From Opitutia bacterium (GTDB taxonomy: Bacteria > Verrucomicrobiota > Verrucomicrobiae > Opitutales > UBA953): DNA of 64,000 bases. Below the pieces are notes generated by a model. It saw nothing but the letters and a program-made list of their open reading frames with translations, made no database searches and was not told where the DNA came from. The position numbers were made by a program, and so were the translations under genes. Below are positions 33,615 through 43,999 of the stretch, piece by piece. The number at the start of each line of letters is the position of its first letter. The first letter of the stretch is position 1. The stretch is from positions 1 through 64,000 of the forward strand of contig SFEJ01000001.1 in the NCBI GenBank assembly GCA_004558035.1, read 5' to 3'.

Positions 33615-34868
33615 TCAGCGTTCGATTTCGTGGAGGAAGAGGCCGCTGCGGAGCTTCGGCTCGAACCAGGTCGATTTCGGAGGCATGATTTCGCCGGCGT
33701 CGGCGACGCGGAAGAGGTCCGCCATCGTGACGGGGAAGAGCGCGAAGGCGACGGCGCCGTTCCCGGACTCGCGGCAGCGGCGTTCGAGCTCGCCGAGCCC
33801 GCGGATGCCGCCGACGAAGTCGATGCGCGCGTCGGTGCGCGGGTCGGCGATGCCGAGGACGGGCGCGAGCAGGTTCGCCTGCAGAATCGCGCAGTCGAGC
33901 GAGGCGATCGGGTCCGCCTCGTCGAACGTTCCCGCGCGCGCCGCGACGGCGTACCACCTGCCGCCGAGGAACATGCCGAACTCGTGCTTGCGCCTCGGCG
34001 CGAAGGGACCGGGCGTTCCCGCGGGCGAGACGTCGAATTTTTCGGAGATCTTCGCGAGAAATTCCGCTTCGCCGAGCCCGTTCAGGTCGCGCACGACGCG
34101 GTTGTAGTCCATGATGAAAAGGTCTTCGTCGCAGAAAATCACCGCCATGAGGAAGTTGAATTCCTCGGTGCCGGCGTAGTCCGGATGCGCGGCGCGGCGG
34201 CGCGCGGAAACGGCGGCGGAGGACGCGGTGCGGTGATGCCCGTCGGCGATGTAGAGCGCGGGCACTTCGGCGAAGCCGTCGCGGATCGCGGCGATCGCGG
34301 CGTCGTCGTCCACTTTCCAGAGGATGTGCGAAACGCCGTCGTCGGTGCGGAAATCGTAGTCGGGGCGGTGAAAACGTATCCATTCGCGCACGACGGCGGC
34401 GATGCCTTCGTGCTTGCGGTAGGCGAGGAAGACGGGCTCGGTCTGCGCGGAGCAGGCGTCGAAGTGCTCGATGCGGTCGAGCTCCTTTTCCTTGCGCGTG
34501 AGCTCGTGCTTCCTGATCGTGCCGTCGAGGTATTCGTCCACGCTCGCGCAGCCGACGATTCCCGTCTGCACGCGCCCCCAGAGCATCTGGCGGTAAATGT
34601 AGAAGCAGGGCTTTTCGTCGCGGACGAGCGTTCCCGCGGCGACGAATTTTTCGAGGTTTTCGCGGGATTTGGCGTAGGTCTCGGGCGCGTGGATGAGCGC
34701 CTCGGAAGTGTCGATGTCGGCGCGGCAGACGTGGAGAAACGACTGCGCGTTCCCGCGCGCCATCGCGACGGCTTCGTCGTGGTTCATCACGTCGTAGGGG
34801 AGCGAAGAGACTTTCTCCGCGAGGTTTTTCGGAGGCCGCAGCGCGGCGAAGGGTCGAACGGTTGCCAT
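33615..34868 (-). CDS. DUF1015 family protein
   Basis: 417 residues, typical length. Family marks: the start VRPFAALRP, SLPYDVMNHDEA, YRQMLWGRVQTGIVGCASVDEY, KHELTRKEKELDR, and the conserved YIADGHHRTASS. The family is widespread and often lies near serine-biosynthesis genes in other genomes, but its reaction is not established to my knowledge. No such neighbour is present here. Confidence 0.88.
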   Translation of the reverse strand: MATVRPFAALRPPKNLAEKVSSLPYDVMNHDEAVAMARGNAQSFLHVCRADIDTSEALIHAPETYAKSRENLEKFVAAGTLVRDEKPCFYIYRQMLWGRVQTGIVGCASVDEYLDGTIRKHELTRKEKELDRIEHFDACSAQTEPVFLAYRKHEGIAAVVREWIRFHRPDYDFRTDDGVSHILWKVDDDAAIAAIRDGFAEVPALYIADGHHRTASSAAVSARRRAAHPDYAGTEEFNFLMAVIFCDEDLFIMDYNRVVRDLNGLGEAEFLAKISEKFDVSPAGTPGPFAPRRKHEFGMFLGGRWYAVAARAGTFDEADPIASLDCAILQANLLAPVLGIADPRTDARIDFVGGIRGLGELERRCRESGNGAVAFALFPVTMADLFRVADAGEIMPPKSTWFEPKLRSGLFLHEIER

Positions 34869-34895
34869 GATGCGGGAGAGCTTAGAGATTCGCGC

Positions 34896-34914
34896 CTAAG
34901 GCTTAAAGCCTAAA
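34896..34914. repeat. Heptamer repeat variant
   Basis: CCTAAGG, CTTAAAG and CCTAAAG units lie between the divergent DUF1015 and RHH-like genes. They are diverged members of the TTAAGCT family. Confidence 0.5.
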
Positions 34915-34946
34915 GAGTGGCGGCGGGCGCGAAGGGCGCTTTTTTG

Positions 34947-34975
34947 TTGCGCGGGCGGCGCGGGCGGTTCATGTT
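34947..34975 (+). promoter_or_regulatory. Possible promoter of the RHH-like gene
   Basis: TTGCGC (34947-34952), 17-bp spacer and CATGTT (34970-34975). The -10 box is weak, but spacing and -35 match the other promoters here. Confidence 0.4.
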
Positions 34976-34987
34976 TTGGAACTAATT

Positions 34988-35290
34988 ATGGGTATGTCCG
35001 TCAGATATAACATTTCGATCAACCAGGAGCTGATCGATCTCCTCCACCAGGTCTCGAAGGAGCAGAAAATCCCTGTCTCCAAATACATCCGCATCGCGGT
35101 GATCGAGAAGCTTCGCGAACACGGCAAGAAGGTCAGCGACGAATGCACCTACTGGGGCGCGCGCACCGATTTGCCGAACCGCGTCACCGAAGAGGAAAAG
35201 CGTCGCCTCCGCAAGGAACGCCGCGCCGCCAAGGCCGCCAAAGCCGCCGCGAAGGCGGCCGTGCAGCCGAAGCGCGCCTCCGCGCGTTGA
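34988..35290 (+). CDS. Small ribbon-helix-helix-like protein with basic tail
   Basis: 100 residues. MSVRYNISINQELIDLLHQ followed by ISKYIRIAV-type helices fits a CopG/Arc-like ribbon-helix-helix fold, which would bind DNA as a dimer. The last 35 residues are Lys/Ala/Arg-rich, resembling a histone-like tail. A nucleoid-associated or regulatory role is inferred. Starts: ATG 34988 has a GGA about 7 bp before it; ATG 34994 and TTG 34976 are alternatives. Confidence 0.65.
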   Translation: MGMSVRYNISINQELIDLLHQVSKEQKIPVSKYIRIAVIEKLREHGKKVSDECTYWGARTDLPNRVTEEEKRRLRKERRAAKAAKAAAKAAVQPKRASAR

Positions 35291-35331
35291 ACTGAACCGA
35301 GCGCGGGAACGCGCCGCAGCATTTTCGGCGC

Positions 35332-35880
35332 ATGATTCCTTGCCCGTTCAAGAAAATTTTCCCTTCTGAGCTGTCCCGCGACGACGCCTATTTCATGGCG
35401 CACGCCTACAACGAGGCCGTCGCCGCGTGGAACGCGGACGAGGTGCCCGTGGGCGCCGTCGTCGCGCGCGACGGCGAAATCGTCGCTTCCGCGCACAATC
35501 TCACCGTCTCCTCGACCGATCCCACCGCACACGCCGAGATGATCGCCATCACGCAGGCGGCGCGCGCCGTCGGCGACTGGCGTCTGAACGACTGCACGCT
35601 TTACGTGACCAAGGAACCATGCCCGATGTGCTCGGGCGCGACGCTGATGGCGCGTCTCGGGCGTGTCGTTTTCGCGTGGGGCGACCCGAAGATGGGCTGT
35701 CTCGGCGGCGCGACCGCGCTCCAGGATCTTCCGGGAACGAATCACCGCCCGCAGGTGGACCGCGGCGTGCTCGAAGCGCCGTGCCGCGAAATCGTGCAGG
35801 CGTATTTCCGGATCAAGCGGGAACGCGCCGCCGCGGCTCCCGCCGACGAACCCGACGCGGCGAAGGAGGCGCGCGCCTGA
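35332..35880 (+). CDS. tadA: tRNA-specific adenosine deaminase
   Basis: 182 residues. Makes inosine at the wobble position A34 of tRNA-Arg(ACG). Zinc and catalytic motifs: TAHAEMIAI (His and proton-shuttle Glu) and KEPCPMCSGA. Context VPVGAVVARDGEIVA and WGDPKMGC are typical of TadA-like deaminases. A guanine-deaminase-like relative is possible, though the VPVGAVV start favours TadA. The stop overlaps the next start (TGATG). Confidence 0.85.
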   Translation: MIPCPFKKIFPSELSRDDAYFMAHAYNEAVAAWNADEVPVGAVVARDGEIVASAHNLTVSSTDPTAHAEMIAITQAARAVGDWRLNDCTLYVTKEPCPMCSGATLMARLGRVVFAWGDPKMGCLGGATALQDLPGTNHRPQVDRGVLEAPCREIVQAYFRIKRERAAAAPADEPDAAKEARA

Positions 35881-36824
35881 TGGACGCCGCCGCCGTTCCC
35901 GCGTCGCTCCCGCCCGCGCTCGCGAAGGCGCGAGGCGTGCGCGCGCTTTTCGAAGCCGTCGCGCAGAACCGCTGCCCGCACGGGATTCTTTTCTACGGCG
36001 CGTCCGCCGCGGCGCAGGAGGCGGTCTGCCTCGCGCTCGCGGAGCGCATTTTGGGCGTTCCCGCGGGCAAGTCGCTCGATTTCCACGCCGTGCGCCCCGC
36101 GAACAAATCCCGCACGATCGGCATCGAGAGCGTGCTCGCGCTGGTGCGGGAAATCCAGCAGTCGCCCGCGTTCGGAGACCGCAAGGTCGCGTGCGTCTTC
36201 GACGCGGAGCGCCTCGGACGCGATTCCGCCAACGCCTTTCTCAAGACGCTCGAAGAACCGCCCGCGGGAACGTTCATTTTTCTGATGACGACGGCGGTCA
36301 ACAAAGTTCTGCCGACGATTCTTTCGCGCACGCTGCATTTCCGCATTCCCGGAGAAACCCGCGTCGAGAACGAGGAATGGCGGCTTTGGCTCGACGATTT
36401 CTCGAAATGGATCGGCGGGCTCATCGCCGGCGAAGCCGCGGCGGACGTCGGCAAGTCCGTCTTTTCGGTCTACGCGCTGACCGTGCGCCTGCAGGCGCTG
36501 GTGAAGGAAATTTCCGACGCGGAATGGGACCGGCTCGAAGCCGCGCTGCCCGCGGGCGTTTCCGCCGACCAGAAGGACGCGATGCAGGTCGGCGCGGCGC
36601 GCGGCGTGCGGCACCGTCTGCTCGCGGAAATCCAGGAATCGCTGCTGCAGTCCGCGCTGCGCGCCGACGCGGGAACGCCGCTCGTTTCCGAGACCGCGCG
36701 TTCCTGCGCGCTGCTCGAACACCTCAACGGCCTGCTCGAACTGAACATGCAGGACGGCGCCGTTGTCGAGGCGTTTCTGCTCAACTGCCTGCGCATCTGG
36801 TCGCGCCGCCGCAAAAGCAAGTGA
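35880..36824 (+). CDS. holB: DNA polymerase III delta'-like subunit
   Basis: 314 residues. AAA+ clamp-loader fold: HGILFYG at the place of the degenerate P-loop, KVACVFDAERLGRDSANAFLKTLEEPPAGTFIFL and the sensor region PTILSRTLHFRIP. DnaX-type zinc-binding cysteines are absent and the P-loop is not functional, both as expected for delta'. It overlaps tadA by one base, implying coupling. Confidence 0.85.
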   Translation: MDAAAVPASLPPALAKARGVRALFEAVAQNRCPHGILFYGASAAAQEAVCLALAERILGVPAGKSLDFHAVRPANKSRTIGIESVLALVREIQQSPAFGDRKVACVFDAERLGRDSANAFLKTLEEPPAGTFIFLMTTAVNKVLPTILSRTLHFRIPGETRVENEEWRLWLDDFSKWIGGLIAGEAAADVGKSVFSVYALTVRLQALVKEISDAEWDRLEAALPAGVSADQKDAMQVGAARGVRHRLLAEIQESLLQSALRADAGTPLVSETARSCALLEHLNGLLELNMQDGAVVEAFLLNCLRIWSRRRKSK

Positions 36825-36846
36825 GCGCGCCGCGGGCGGGGCGTTC

Positions 36847-36881
36847 TTTAGGCTTTAAGCCTCGGGCTTTAAGTTCTAAGC
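36847..36881. repeat. Heptamer tandem repeat
   Basis: Five 7-bp units in register: TTTAGGC, TTTAAGC, CTCGGGC, TTTAAGT, TCTAAGC. They fill most of the 65-bp gap between holB and the next gene. Confidence 0.7.
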
Positions 36882-36889
36882 TTCCGCGC

Positions 36890-38110
36890 ATGTTCCCCGT
36901 TCCCGCCGCTTTTCTTTCCGCCGCCGTCGCGCTCGCGTTCGCGGCGGGAGCGGCGCGCGCGTTCGCGGCGGGCGTCGTGAAGAACGCCGATCTCGGCGGC
37001 TACCGCGTCGTCGTCGAAGGCGGCGGCGTCGAGGAACGCAAGGAAATCCAATACGACGCGAACGGAAACGTCGTGTACGATTCGCGCGGCGTGCTTTTCC
37101 GCAATCTCGAACGGGGCACGGTCGACGATTCGTTGCTCGGCGAAGGTCTGGATCTGAATCTCGACCCGACCGCCGATTCCGCGGACGATCCGACCGGCGT
37201 TCCCGAAATCGCCGTTCCCGCGGACGCGCCCGAAGCCGCGGCCGCCTCGGAAGGCGCCGGCGCGGACGTTCCCGACGAAAACGCCGCGGAGCCGGAAGCC
37301 GCCGCGCCCGCGCGTTCCCGGTCGCCCTGGGCGGTTTCGCCGAAGGCGCTCGCCGAAGCGCGGAAGATTCTCGCCGAAAGACGCGCCGCCGCCGCCCGCG
37401 TCCGCGCGGAGCAGGCGCGCCTCGAAGCCGAACAGGCGCGGCGCGCTCCCGCCGCTTCGGAAACGGCGGCGCGCGGCGCCGAGGACGATTCGCCCGCGTC
37501 GCTTTCCGACGATTCCGTCTTCGTCGATCCGCGCAACGCGCTCGTCTCGCAGCCGATGACCGAGGACGGCCGCAAGATGCCGTTTTATCTGCAGCGCGGC
37601 GACGCGGACGTCGGCGTCGATCCCGCGGGCGGGCTCAAGAATTTCATGAAGGTCAACGAGCGCTACGCCGGCAGCATCGAGCGCGAGGGCTACGAGCTCG
37701 AACGCAACGAAGGCTACGACAACGTCATCGCGATGAAGGAATGGCACTCGAAGTATTCGACGCTCGGCGTGCGCCGCACGGACCGCTACGACGTGCGCAC
37801 GGAGCGCTACGACGCGCGGCTGGACGCCCCCGAGACGCTCGAGCGCCGTCTGCTCGACAATTCGCTGATGTGGGAGCGTTCCCGCGAGGCGCAGATTTCC
37901 GTGAACGACGCGCTCGCGCGCAGGCTCGTCGAACGCTACACGACGGGCACCGCCGCCGGGAAATACGATCTGCGCCTGCCCGCGCCGGGCGAGCGCACGG
38001 GGCTTTCGATGCAGGATCTGAACCGCTACCAGTTCCGCCGTTCGCACTCGACGGAGGCGGGGCTTCCCGTCGTCCAGCCCGCCGGCGGTCTGAAGAACCT
38101 CCCGCAGTGA
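36890..38110 (+). CDS. Exported protein of unknown function
   Basis: 406 residues. A signal peptide of about 27 residues ends in ARAFA. The middle (residues 85-215) is low complexity: acidic Ala/Pro/Glu, then an Ala/Arg-rich helix (AEARKILAERRAAAARVRAE). The C-terminal third is charged and Tyr/Arg-rich (MKEWHSKYSTLGVRRTDRYDVRTERYDARLD). The phrase AGGLKN occurs twice, near residues 247 and 401. No family recognised. Several copies of the iterated 9-mer fall in the low-complexity part. Confidence 0.65.
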   Translation: MFPVPAAFLSAAVALAFAAGAARAFAAGVVKNADLGGYRVVVEGGGVEERKEIQYDANGNVVYDSRGVLFRNLERGTVDDSLLGEGLDLNLDPTADSADDPTGVPEIAVPADAPEAAAASEGAGADVPDENAAEPEAAAPARSRSPWAVSPKALAEARKILAERRAAAARVRAEQARLEAEQARRAPAASETAARGAEDDSPASLSDDSVFVDPRNALVSQPMTEDGRKMPFYLQRGDADVGVDPAGGLKNFMKVNERYAGSIEREGYELERNEGYDNVIAMKEWHSKYSTLGVRRTDRYDVRTERYDARLDAPETLERRLLDNSLMWERSREAQISVNDALARRLVERYTTGTAAGKYDLRLPAPGERTGLSMQDLNRYQFRRSHSTEAGLPVVQPAGGLKNLPQ

Positions 38111-38183
38111 CGCGGGCGGCGTTTCCCGCGCCGCTTTTTTTCGTCGCGGGAAGGGGCGCGGGGGCGTATGCTTGCGCGCAACT

Positions 38184-40835
<2,652 letters not shown>

Positions 40836-40900
40836 ACTTGTCCGACGAGGCGCCTTCCCGCGAAGATGTTCAAAAAAATCCGCGAGTCGGAAAAAAGATG

Positions 40901-40929
40901 TTGACGGCGGAGAGAATTTCGGGTTTTAT
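40901..40929 (+). promoter_or_regulatory. Promoter of tRNA-Phe
   Basis: TTGACG (40901-40906), 17-bp spacer, TTTTAT (40924-40929), 20 bp before the tRNA 5' end. Confidence 0.65.
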
Positions 40930-40949
40930 GGCGTCTCTTTCCTTTCGTC

Positions 40950-41025
40950 GGTTAGGTAGCTCAGTCGGTAGAGCAAGGGACTGAAAATCCCTGTGTCGGC
41001 GGTTCGATCCCGCCCCTGACCACCA
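40950..41025 (+). tRNA. tRNA-Phe (anticodon GAA)
   Basis: A complete cloverleaf can be drawn: acceptor GGTTAGG/CCTGACC (one G-T pair), D stem GCTC/GAGC, anticodon stem AGGGA/TCCCT with loop CTGAAAA (GAA at 40983-40985), variable GTGTC, T stem GGCGG/CCGCC with loop TTCGATC, discriminator A and an encoded CCA end. It has its own promoter and terminator. Confidence 0.97.
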
Positions 41026-41033
41026 TTTTCCTT

Positions 41034-41071
41034 CCGCCCGCGAGCGCAAACCTCGCGGGCGGTTCTTTTTT
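41034..41071 (+). terminator. Terminator of tRNA-Phe
   Basis: An 11-bp perfect stem, CCGCCCGCGAG with CTCGCGGGCGG, a 7-nt loop and TTCTTTTTT. Confidence 0.88.
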
Positions 41072-41117
41072 CCGCTTCGGCGTTGCGCCGGTCCGCGGGA
41101 ACGCGTAGCTTTTTTTC

Positions 41118-41771
41118 ATGAAAATCGGAATTCTCGTTTTGGCGTGCGTTGTTTTCGCCGTCGCGGCGGCGGCGGTTTTCGTCCGCTCGCGTCGTGAATG
41201 CCCGAATTGCCGCGGAGCGGTGCCGCTCGCGGAAGCGCTCGCGATGCCGGAATGGCTGCGCGAAATCGAGGCGGAAAATCTCGGGCGCGTCTTCGCCGGC
41301 GACGAGGAAAAACTGCGTTTTGCGATTCGGCTCGCGGAAGAGAACGTGCGTCGCGGGACGGGCGGTCCGTTCGGCGCGGCGATTTTTTCGCTCGCCGCCG
41401 AAAGGCTGATCGCCGTCGGCGTGAACCGCGTCGTTCCCGCGAAGCAGTCGTGGGCGCATGCGGAAATGACGGCTTACGCGCACGCGCAGAACCGTCTCGG
41501 TTCGCACGATCTGAAAGGCTGCGCGATCGCGTCGAGCAGCGAGCCGTGCGCGATGTGCACGGGCGCCACGCCGTGGAGCGGCGTCGAGAAGCTGATCTAC
41601 GGCGCGTCGGGAGACGCCGCGCGCGGCGTCGGATTCGACGAAGGCGACAAGCCCGCGGATTGGCGCGGCGCGCTGGAAAAACGCGGCGTCCGCGTGGTCG
41701 GGCCGCTTCTGGAGGACGCCGCGGGAACGCCGTTCCGGCTTTATCGCGAAAAGGGCGGAGAAATCTACTGA
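41118..41771 (+). CDS. Nucleoside deaminase with N-terminal membrane anchor
   Basis: 217 residues. The cytidine-deaminase-fold zinc motifs are intact: AHAEMTAYA and SSEPCAMCTGA, with RLAEENVRRGTGGPFGAAIF before them, which is closest to guanine-deaminase-like and related enzymes. Unusual: about 25 N-terminal residues form a membrane helix (MKIGILVLACVVFAVAAAAV), followed by a CPNC pair. If the start is instead an internal ATG near 41243 (MPEWLREIE), the anchor disappears. No clear Shine-Dalgarno helps decide. Substrate unknown. Confidence 0.8.
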   Translation: MKIGILVLACVVFAVAAAAVFVRSRRECPNCRGAVPLAEALAMPEWLREIEAENLGRVFAGDEEKLRFAIRLAEENVRRGTGGPFGAAIFSLAAERLIAVGVNRVVPAKQSWAHAEMTAYAHAQNRLGSHDLKGCAIASSSEPCAMCTGATPWSGVEKLIYGASGDAARGVGFDEGDKPADWRGALEKRGVRVVGPLLEDAAGTPFRLYREKGGEIY

Positions 41772-41785
41772 ACCGAGGAAGCACG

Positions 41786-42241
41786 ATGAGAGCGGTCGTT
41801 CAACGGGTGAAGCGGGCGAGCGTGAGCGCGGACGGGAGCGTCGTCGGCGCGATCGGCAAGGGAATGCTGATTCTGCTCGGCGTGGAGGCGGGCGACACGG
41901 AGGCGGACGCGGACTGGCTCGCGACGCGCCTGGCGCGCGTGCGGATTTTCGAGGACGCGGACGGCAAGATGAATCTCGCGGCGCGCGACGTCGGCGGGAG
42001 CGCCCTCGTGGTGAGCCAGTTCACGCTTTTCGGGACGATGCGCAAGGGCTCGCGCCCGTCGTTCAATCGCGCCGCCGTTCCCGCGGAGGCGGTTCCGCTC
42101 TACGAGAGCTTCACGGCGAAGCTTTCCGCCCTGTTGGAGCGGCCGGTGCCGACGGGGCGCTTCGGCGCGATGATGGACGTCGAGCTCGTGAACGACGGTC
42201 CCGTGACGCTGACGCTGGATTCGCGGCGCCCGGATTTCTGA
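41786..42241 (+). CDS. dtd: D-aminoacyl-tRNA deacylase
   Basis: 151 residues, normal length. Hydrolyses D-aminoacyl-tRNAs, a proofreading step. Marks: MRAVVQRVKRASVSADG, ALVVSQFTLFGTMRKGSRPSF (SQFTL motif) and the cross-subunit NDGPVTL, which corresponds to the GPVT motif. A GAGGA sequence precedes the ATG. It lies 14 bp after the deaminase gene. Confidence 0.95.
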   Translation: MRAVVQRVKRASVSADGSVVGAIGKGMLILLGVEAGDTEADADWLATRLARVRIFEDADGKMNLAARDVGGSALVVSQFTLFGTMRKGSRPSFNRAAVPAEAVPLYESFTAKLSALLERPVPTGRFGAMMDVELVNDGPVTLTLDSRRPDF

Positions 42242-42296
42242 GCGCGCCGTTTTGGCTTGCGGATGAATCTTTTTTGGTTCATGTTCGCGAGCATTG

Positions 42297-42641
42297 ATGA
42301 AATACGGCGAAAGGATAGACGTCCTGTTTTTCCGGACAGCGGCAGGAAACGAGCCGGTTCGGGAAATGCTTGCCGCGCTTTCCGATGAGGAAAAGAAAAT
42401 CATCGGTTCCGATTTGCGCGCCGTCCAATGGCGCTATCCGCTCGGAATGCCGACGGTGCGTTGCCTTAAGAACGGAATTTTTGAGCTTCGCTCGGTCTTG
42501 CCGACGCGTATCTCTCGAATCCTCTTCGTCTATTTCGACGAAAAAATCGTGCTTCTGCACGGATTCATCAAGAAAACACAAAAGACCCCGCAACAGGATC
42601 TTGAAACGGCAATCAGACGATTTAAGGAACTGAAAGAATGA
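42297..42641 (+). CDS. HigB/Gp49-like toxin
   Basis: 114 residues. RelE-fold toxin of the phage-derived Gp49/HigB group: MKYGERIDVLFFRTAAGNEPVREML, the basic strand ELRSVLPTRISRILFVYF and LLHGFIKKTQKTP. Expected to cleave mRNA on ribosomes. Its stop overlaps the antitoxin start (ATGA). TTG 42294 is an alternative start. Base composition is somewhat lower in GC than the neighbours, which fits recent acquisition. Confidence 0.85.
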   Translation: MKYGERIDVLFFRTAAGNEPVREMLAALSDEEKKIIGSDLRAVQWRYPLGMPTVRCLKNGIFELRSVLPTRISRILFVYFDEKIVLLHGFIKKTQKTPQQDLETAIRRFKELKE

Positions 42642-42922
42642 AAACGAAAAACAAGCACCTTGGAAGCAGTCTCGACGATTTTCTCGAAAGCGAAGGCATC
42701 AGGGACGACGTCGACGCGCAGGCGATCTGCAAAATGCTTGCGCAGGAGTGGCGGGAGCGTATGGAACGCGATTCCGTCTCCATTTCCGCGCTCGCGCGCA
42801 GACTCAAGACGAACCGCGCGACCGTCGCGCGGGTCATAAGTCCGGAGAACGCGAGTCTTACATTTCGTACGGCTGCGCGCGTTTCCGCCGCGCTCGGAAT
42901 GCGGTTCCGCGTCTCAGCCTGA
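42638..42922 (+). CDS. XRE-family antitoxin
   Basis: 94 residues. A helix-turn-helix of the Cro/C1 type covers about residues 45-85 (SISALARRLKTNRATVARVISPEN). Gene order toxin then antitoxin is that of HigBA. It should neutralise the toxin and repress its own operon; no operator is evident in the 55 bp upstream of the toxin. Confidence 0.85.
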   Translation: MKTKNKHLGSSLDDFLESEGIRDDVDAQAICKMLAQEWRERMERDSVSISALARRLKTNRATVARVISPENASLTFRTAARVSAALGMRFRVSA

Positions 42923-42954
42923 GTGCAGGCGGAGACTGCCGTCGGGACTCTCCC

Positions 42955-42968
42955 TTTAAGCTTTAAGC
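42955..42968. repeat. Heptamer repeat, two units
   Basis: TTTAAGC twice in tandem between the antitoxin gene and the end of the convergent thioesterase gene. Confidence 0.7.
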
Positions 42969-42976
42969 TCTCTCCC

Positions 42977-43402
42977 TCAGATCGTGTACTTGTCGATGAC
43001 GTCCTGCGGGATTTTGGTCGCGCGCTTCGTCTTCAGGTCGATGAGCGCGTAGGACGCGTGCCCGTCGGCGACGAGCTTGCGCGTGTCCTTCTTGATGATC
43101 TTGAAGGTGAGCGTGATGGACGCGTCGGCGAAATCGACGATGCCCGTCTCGACGATGAAGGCGTCGCCGAGCCCGAGCGCGCGCTTGTAGTTCATCGTGA
43201 TGGACGTCTGGTACCAGCCGAGTCCGCGCGCGGCGAATTCCTGCATGGACATTTTGTAGCAGCGTTCCATCTGATCGAAGCGCGCCGCGAGCACGTAGTC
43301 GATGTAGCGCGAGCTGTGGACGTGCTGATACAGGTCGATGTCGTCGGGGCGGACCTGCATTTCGGTTTCGAAGCGGGAGAATTTCGGGGCGGAATCGTTC
43401 AT
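42977..43402 (-). CDS. Acyl-CoA thioesterase, 4HBT type
   Basis: 141 residues, single hot-dog domain. The active-site stretch VRPDDIDLYQHVHSSRYIDYVLAARFDQME has the Asp-x-Asp...H-hN/S-Y pattern of YbgC/4-hydroxybenzoyl-CoA thioesterase relatives. Substrate unknown. The start ATG overlaps the lspA stop (ATGA). In other bacteria YbgC lies with tol-pal; no such genes are here. Confidence 0.85.
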   Translation of the reverse strand: MNDSAPKFSRFETEMQVRPDDIDLYQHVHSSRYIDYVLAARFDQMERCYKMSMQEFAARGLGWYQTSITMNYKRALGLGDAFIVETGIVDFADASITLTFKIIKKDTRKLVADGHASYALIDLKTKRATKIPQDVIDKYTI

Positions 43403-43989
43403 TTGTTCAGGGTTTCTTCTTCGTTGAAACGTTTCGCCTTCGGGTGATTGTAGCCGAAGAGCGGAATGACGTTGATGAAAAGGTAAAAGCACACGCCGAC
43501 GACGATGCCGCAGTCGGCGACGTTGAAGGCGGGCCAGCGGCCGTAGAGCGGCAGGTGGACGTCGAGAAAGTCGATGACGTGATTGTGCGCCACGCGGTCG
43601 AGCAGGTTGCCGACGATCCCGCCGGCGAGCAGACCGAGCGCGATCTGCGAGGGCAGGCGCTCGAGCTCGAGATGGCGGCGGAAGAAGAACAGCGCGGCGA
43701 GCGCGGCGACGGCGAAGAGGCTCAGCAGAATCTGATGCCCGGCGAAGAGGCTCCACGCCGCGCCGGGATTGTCGATGTGCACGAGGTAGAAGAAGCTTTC
43801 CACGACGGGAATCGGCGCGAACGCGGGATCGAAGCCGAAGTCTCCCGGCAGCGCGTAGGTCGGCTGCCCGGGCGCCCACGGAATCAGCCAGATCACGAGC
43901 AGCTTCGTGAGCTGGTCGAGCGCGAAGACGCCGAGAGCGATTTTCCAGAAAATCGCGTACTTGCGGATTCGTCGGAGGCGGAACGTCAT
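43399..43989 (-). CDS. lspA: Lipoprotein signal peptidase
   Basis: 196 residues, four membrane segments. Removes signal peptides from diacylglyceryl-modified prolipoproteins. Conserved pieces: ALDQLTK, HIDNPGAAWSLFAG, GGIVGNLLDRVAHNHVIDFLD and the FNVADCGI segment; the two catalytic Asp residues lie in NLLDR and FNVAD. About 25 residues longer than the E. coli protein, mostly from an insertion before the NPGAAWS motif. Confidence 0.95.
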   Translation of the reverse strand: MTFRLRRIRKYAIFWKIALGVFALDQLTKLLVIWLIPWAPGQPTYALPGDFGFDPAFAPIPVVESFFYLVHIDNPGAAWSLFAGHQILLSLFAVAALAALFFFRRHLELERLPSQIALGLLAGGIVGNLLDRVAHNHVIDFLDVHLPLYGRWPAFNVADCGIVVGVCFYLFINVIPLFGYNHPKAKRFNEEETLNK

Positions 43990-43999
43990 GAAAATCCGA

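Noticed and set aside
36890..38110. TolA/TonB-like assignment for the exported Ala/Arg-rich protein
   Set aside because: It has a helical Ala-rich middle, but no TonB/TolA C-terminal domain or retained membrane anchor was recognisable.
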